Below are positions 60,933 to 64,000 of a DNA stretch of 64,000 nucleotides, piece after piece (positions within the stretch are counted from its first letter, which is position 1; every line of letters begins with the position of its first letter). A program made the position numbers and the translations under genes. Origin of the DNA: Rahnella woolbedingensis. Its GTDB lineage: Bacteria; Pseudomonadota; Gammaproteobacteria; Enterobacterales; Enterobacteriaceae. Location of the stretch: assembly GCF_003602095.1 (NCBI RefSeq), contig NZ_RAHH01000007.1, positions 155,395-219,394 of the forward strand. The letters run 5' to 3'. The notes beneath the pieces are model-generated. The model saw only the letters and a program-made list of their open reading frames with translations. It was not told the DNA's origin and made no database searches.

Positions 60933-60980
60933 TTGCGCGATGCTGGTAAAGCTGCCCAAATTAATGCTTAGGAGAAGATC

Positions 60981-61490
60981 ATGGGTTTGTTCGATAAACT
61001 GAAATCATTGGTTTCTGATGATAAAAAAGACGTTGGCACTATTGAAATCGTAGCGCCAATCTCTGGTGAAATTGTCAACATTGAAGATGTGCCAGACGTA
61101 GTTTTCGCTGAGAAAATCGTTGGTGACGGTATTGCTATCAAACCATCTGGCAACAAAATGGTTGCTCCGGTTGACGGCACTATCGGTAAAATCTTCGAAA
61201 CTAACCATGCTTTCTCAATCGAATCCGACAGCGGCATTGAGTTGTTCGTGCACTTCGGTATCGACACCGTTGAACTGAAAGGCGAAGGCTTCAAACGCAT
61301 CGCTGAAGAAGGCCAACGTGTTAAGAAAGGCGATTTGGTTATCGAGTTTGATCTGGCTCTGCTGGAAGAGAAAGCGAAGTCTACCCTGACTCCGGTTGTC
61401 ATCTCTAACATGGACGAGATCAAAGAGCTGATTAAACTGACTGGTAGCGTGACTGTGGGCGAAACCCCAATCATCCGCATCAAGAAGTAA
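60981..61490 (+). CDS. crr: PTS glucose-specific enzyme IIA
   Basis: 169 aa, same length as E. coli Crr. The active-site histidine is in [14 protein letters not shown] and the second, metal-binding one in [11 protein letters not shown]. It feeds PtsG and controls adenylate cyclase and non-PTS permeases. Confidence 0.98.
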   Translation: MGLFDKLKSLVSDDKKDVGTIEIVAPISGEIVNIEDVPDVVFAEKIVGDGIAIKPSGNKMVAPVDGTIGKIFETNHAFSIESDSGIELFVHFGIDTVELKGEGFKRIAEEGQRVKKGDLVIEFDLALLEEKAKSTLTPVVISNMDEIKELIKLTGSVTVGETPIIRIKK

Positions 61491-61523
61491 TTCGCTCAGC
61501 GAGTAGTAAAGCAAGAAGTTAAA

Positions 61524-61553
61524 AAAACGGCGCTTATTCAGCGCCGTTTTTTA
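61524..61553 (+). terminator. ptsHI-crr terminator
   Basis: AAAACGGCGC-TTATTCA-GCGCCGTTTT hairpin with T-run. Confidence 0.93.
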
Positions 61554-61571
61554 TTGCCTGTAATGCCAGAT

Positions 61572-61680
61572 CCCCAAAATTATTGAAAATTGCAGGAAGG
61601 CGGTAAACGAAGCCATCCCGATGAGCTGACACAAAGTAAGTGATTAGGGTAGCTCAGAGCAGCCACCGCAACTGAGGCTC
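61572..61680. repeat. Palindromic repeat copy behind crr
   Basis: CCCCAAAATTATTGAAAATTG followed (overlapping) by TGCAGGAAGGCGGTAAACG and AGTAAGTGATTAGGGTAGCT: the same family as 19780-19902, in the opposite orientation and more diverged. It fills the gap between the crr terminator and the end of the kinase gene. Confidence 0.7.
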
Positions 61681-61683
61681 AAA

Positions 61684-63057
61684 TTATGATGCGGATTTCC
61701 AGTGCGGTACTTGCAGGCTGATGATAAGTCCATGCGGCTGTGCATTACGGGCATCCACTTTACCTTCATGCGCCAGCATCACTTTACGGGTGATCGCGAG
61801 CCCCAGACCATAACCTTTGCCTGACAGCGGCGATTTCACACGCACGAACGGGTCGAAGATACTCGAGAGCTTATCTTCCTCCACTCCCGGCCCCTGATCG
61901 GCAACTTCAATCTGCAAATACTCTTCAACCTGTGCCAGTGAAACAGTGATCGTTTGCCCGCGTGCGGAAAAACGCAGCGCGTTACGGACAACGTTATCAA
62001 CCGCGCGTCGCATCAGCTCTGCGTTGCCTTTCACGGTGTAATCGAGATCATCGGATGATTCAGGATAGAGCGCGATTTCGACGCCCGGTAACTGCGCCTC
62101 ATAGCGCGCATCGTTAACCACCGCTTCCACCAGCCCGTACAAATCGAAATATTCTTCGTCCGGGATTTCACTGCTCTCCGTTCGGGACAGCGCCAGCAAC
62201 TCTCCGATCATCTTATCCAGACGCCCGGCCTCATGCTCTATACGGCTTAAAGAGGTTTCCACGTTCGAAGGATTCTGCCGCGCCAGACCGATTGCCAGTT
62301 GCAAACGTGCCAGCGGAGAGCGCAGCTCGTGCGAAACGTCATGCAGCAGCTCTTCGCGCGCCTTCACCAGAACCTGCAAACGTTCAGCCATTGAGTCGAA
62401 ATCACGTGCCACTTCTGACAATTCATCGTGCCGCTTACCCATGCTGGTAAACAGGCGTACCGATAAATCGCCCTGCGCCACGCGCCCGAAGGCTTTACGC
62501 ATTTGCAGCATAGGACGCGTCAGGTTCCATGCCAGCATCGCACTGAACAGCAATCCGCCCAGCCCCCCCAGCCATAACAGCGGCGGAGGCATATTCAGCC
62601 AGTCCCTGTGACGTCTCGGACGATATTCATGCATCAGCCCGTCGACATCATATTTCAGCCGGTAGCCCTGCCCGTCCGGCCCCTGAACAAACTGCACGAC
62701 TTCATGGGGAATTTTACCGGGTTCCAGATCCTTAATCGTATTGCCTTTTGCGGGCAGCAACGAAGGAGTGACCGAGAAAAATTGCCTGTCGTCGTCGGGC
62801 CAGTCAGCCATCATCGCGTTCAGCGCAGTCATACCGCCGCTGTGCAGCGTGGAAACCGCTGAGGTAATTTGCAGTTTCACAAAGCGCCGTGCAATGCCGC
62901 TTTCCGGTGGTTCATGCGGATTATAAAAAGCAAAAACCACCCAGAGTCCCTGAGTGATCGCCACAAATGTGAACCAGAATCCCAGCAGGATTTTCCAGAA
63001 CAGTTTTCCGCGCAGTCGTTTAGCGTATGCGATAGCCAATGCTGCGCACCGTTTCAA
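61684..63057 (-). CDS. CpxA-type sensor histidine kinase
   Basis: 457 aa. One N-terminal helix (ILLGFWFTFVAITQGLWVVF), a periplasmic domain (~45-165), a second helix, HAMP (~ 190-240), the H-box SHELRSPLARLQLAIGLA, and the ATPase end (DNVVRNALRFS, DQGPGVEEDKL, GKGYGLGLAITRKV). The N-terminal half is unlike CpxA of E. coli, so I do not name it. It overlaps the regulator gene by 38 bases; a TTG at 63039 is an alternative start. E. coli has pdxK here instead. Confidence 0.85.
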   Translation of the reverse strand: MKRCAALAIAYAKRLRGKLFWKILLGFWFTFVAITQGLWVVFAFYNPHEPPESGIARRFVKLQITSAVSTLHSGGMTALNAMMADWPDDDRQFFSVTPSLLPAKGNTIKDLEPGKIPHEVVQFVQGPDGQGYRLKYDVDGLMHEYRPRRHRDWLNMPPPLLWLGGLGGLLFSAMLAWNLTRPMLQMRKAFGRVAQGDLSVRLFTSMGKRHDELSEVARDFDSMAERLQVLVKAREELLHDVSHELRSPLARLQLAIGLARQNPSNVETSLSRIEHEAGRLDKMIGELLALSRTESSEIPDEEYFDLYGLVEAVVNDARYEAQLPGVEIALYPESSDDLDYTVKGNAELMRRAVDNVVRNALRFSARGQTITVSLAQVEEYLQIEVADQGPGVEEDKLSSIFDPFVRVKSPLSGKGYGLGLAITRKVMLAHEGKVDARNAQPHGLIISLQVPHWKSAS

Positions 63058-63703
63058 TAGTCAGAATATCGCCACCTTCCAGTGCCCCCAGTTTCTGACG
63101 GATATTACTGATGTGAACATCAATACTACGGTCATAAGCTTCACGCGGACGGCCCAGGCCTTTTTCCGACAACTCATCTTTTGAAACCACACGCTCCGGG
63201 GAACGCAGCAACAGTTCCAGCAGATTGAATTCAGACGCCGTCAGGTCAAAAGGAACCCCGCGCCATTCGCTGCTGCGCGTGGCCGGATTGAGCGTCAGGT
63301 CGCCGTAGTTCACGGATGAAGAATCGGAGTGCGATTCCTGCTGCTCTTCCACACGACGCAATACCGCACGCAGACGCGCAACCAGTTCACGCGGGTAGCA
63401 AGGTTTGGGCATGTAATCATCGGCGCCCATTTCCAGGCCGATAACGCGGTCGATATTGTCTCCCTTAGCGGTCAGCATGATGATAGGCAGACGGCTGTTT
63501 TTACGCACCTGACGCAGAACATCAATTCCGCTCATATCCGGCAGCATAATGTCGAGGATCATCGCGGTATATTCGCCGGACATCGCCCCTTCTACGCCCG
63601 CTTTGCCGGTCAGCACCAGAGAGGCGTCAAAACCTTCTGCAATCAGATATTCGCTAAGCATGGTCCCTAATTCGAGATCGTCATCGACTAATAAAATTTT
63701 CAT
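63020..63703 (-). CDS. OmpR/CpxR-type response regulator
   Basis: 227 aa. Receiver domain with VDDD and phospho-acceptor Asp51 (MILDIMLPDMSG), LTAKGDNIDRVIGLEMGADD and the KPCYPRELVARLRAVLRR switch region. The winged HTH follows (LTASEFNLLELLLRSPERVV, AYDRSIDVHISNIRQKLG, TVRSIGYRIR). It is like CpxR/RstA, but the sequence and place differ, so the target genes are unknown. First gene of a two-gene operon with the kinase. Confidence 0.87.
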   Translation of the reverse strand: MKILLVDDDLELGTMLSEYLIAEGFDASLVLTGKAGVEGAMSGEYTAMILDIMLPDMSGIDVLRQVRKNSRLPIIMLTAKGDNIDRVIGLEMGADDYMPKPCYPRELVARLRAVLRRVEEQQESHSDSSSVNYGDLTLNPATRSSEWRGVPFDLTASEFNLLELLLRSPERVVSKDELSEKGLGRPREAYDRSIDVHISNIRQKLGALEGGDILTIETVRSIGYRIR

Positions 63704-63836
63704 TCTTTATTTCCGCCTGGCTAAAATTTTGGTCATTTTTACCACTAACCCTGCATTACGCAGCCGCTTTTACTCTTTTTTTACACAGTCTCTGACAGAA
63801 TTTCATATCGCTGAACGCGCAGTGTAAGGAACAAAG

Positions 63837-63864
63837 TTGTCGTGTTAAACACTATTCCTATTAT
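63837..63864 (+). promoter_or_regulatory. Candidate promoter for an edge small RNA
   Basis: TTGTCG, 16 bases, TATTAT, on the plus strand, divergent from the response regulator. The -35 is weak (three of six). Confidence 0.4.
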
Positions 63865-63870
63865 AGAAGA

Positions 63871-63960
63871 TTAAAATCAATCTGTTAGCGTCGTTCAGAA
63901 AGCAAAAGGCAGGCGCTAAGGCCTAATGCTGGTCACTTAAGGTGACCAGCATTGTTTTTT
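63871..63960 (+). ncRNA. Candidate small RNA with intrinsic terminator
   Basis: About 90 bases with no reading frame. A short stem TTAGCG/CGCTAA is followed by a strong terminator, AATGCTGGTCAC-TTAAG-GTGACCAGCATT and GTTTTTT, at 63924-63960. The T-run is only on the plus strand, yet no plus-strand gene lies upstream (crr ends at 61490 with its own terminator). I do not recognise it as a known sRNA. It could also be the terminator of an undetected longer transcript. Confidence 0.4.
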
Positions 63961-64000
63961 AAAGGATATTTCGACCTTTTTTCTCTCACTTCCCTTGCAT

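Overview
The window is chromosomal DNA of a facultatively anaerobic member of the Enterobacterales. The right half keeps the E. coli order glk, yfeO, ypeC, mntH, nupC, tRNA-Ala, gltX, tRNA-Val, tRNA-Lys, yfeR, yfeH, ypeB, ligA, zipA, cysZ, cysK, ptsH, ptsI, crr. Other features point away from E. coli and towards a Yersiniaceae-type genus (Rahnella, Ewingella, Rouxiella or Serratia range): indolepyruvate decarboxylase, a minimal eutBC set, short palindromic repeats that I recall from Yersinia and Serratia, and a hydrogenlyase block beside curli genes. The genus is an inference from gene content, not from a database search.

Region 1 (1-18831) is a complete formate hydrogenlyase island. It holds the 5' end of fhlA, hypEDCBA on the minus strand, hycABCDEFGHI, hydN-fdhF, hypF and a NiCoT nickel permease on the plus strand. 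HycE, G, B, F, C and D form the membrane-anchored [NiFe] hydrogenase. FdhF supplies electrons from formate, HypA-F and HycI mature the Ni-Fe site, and the permease brings in nickel. FdhF has Cys (TGT) where E. coli has selenocysteine, so the pathway should not need selenium. Sigma-54 (-24/-12) promoters precede hypA, hycA and hydN. A recurring 14-bp inverted repeat lies about 105-110 bp upstream of the hyc and hydN promoters and again between hycA and hycB, the expected pattern for FhlA sites.

Region 2 (18842-23646) is a curli locus, csgBAC divergent from csgDEFG. CsgA has a His/Pro/Thr-rich N-terminal segment instead of the Gly-rich one of E. coli, and a 123-bp palindromic repeat lies between csgB and csgA.

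Region 3 (23700-43000) is mixed housekeeping and sensing: a SnoaL-like protein, a DUF4153 membrane protein, cytochrome b561, alaC, a GNAT acetyltransferase, the ypdAB pyruvate-sensing pair, glk, yfeO, ygeA, a PACE efflux protein with a divergent LysR regulator, ipdC, an aldo-keto reductase, a ypeC-like His-rich protein, mntH with a Fur box, and nupC.

Region 4 (42900-50900) holds three tRNA-Ala(GGC) genes in a 148-bp tandem repeat, an FNT-family channel, gltX, three tRNA-Val(TAC) genes and one tRNA-Lys(TTT). A broken copy of the tRNA-Lys 3' end carries a 63-bp insertion. eutBC is followed by a heavily deleted ethanolamine permease pseudogene, then a nucleotidyltransferase-like gene and an FlxA-like gene.

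Region 5 (50893-64000) is conserved core: yfeR/yfeH, ypeB, ligA, zipA, cysZ, cysK, ptsHI-crr, then an OmpR/CpxR-type two-component pair. A candidate small RNA with a strong terminator lies at the right edge. I saw no prophage, transposase or CRISPR array. I did not find an unmistakably new multi-gene system. The best leads are the selenium-free FHL with its regulatory motif set, the tRNA-Lys relic, the altered CsgA N-terminus and the edge sRNA candidate.
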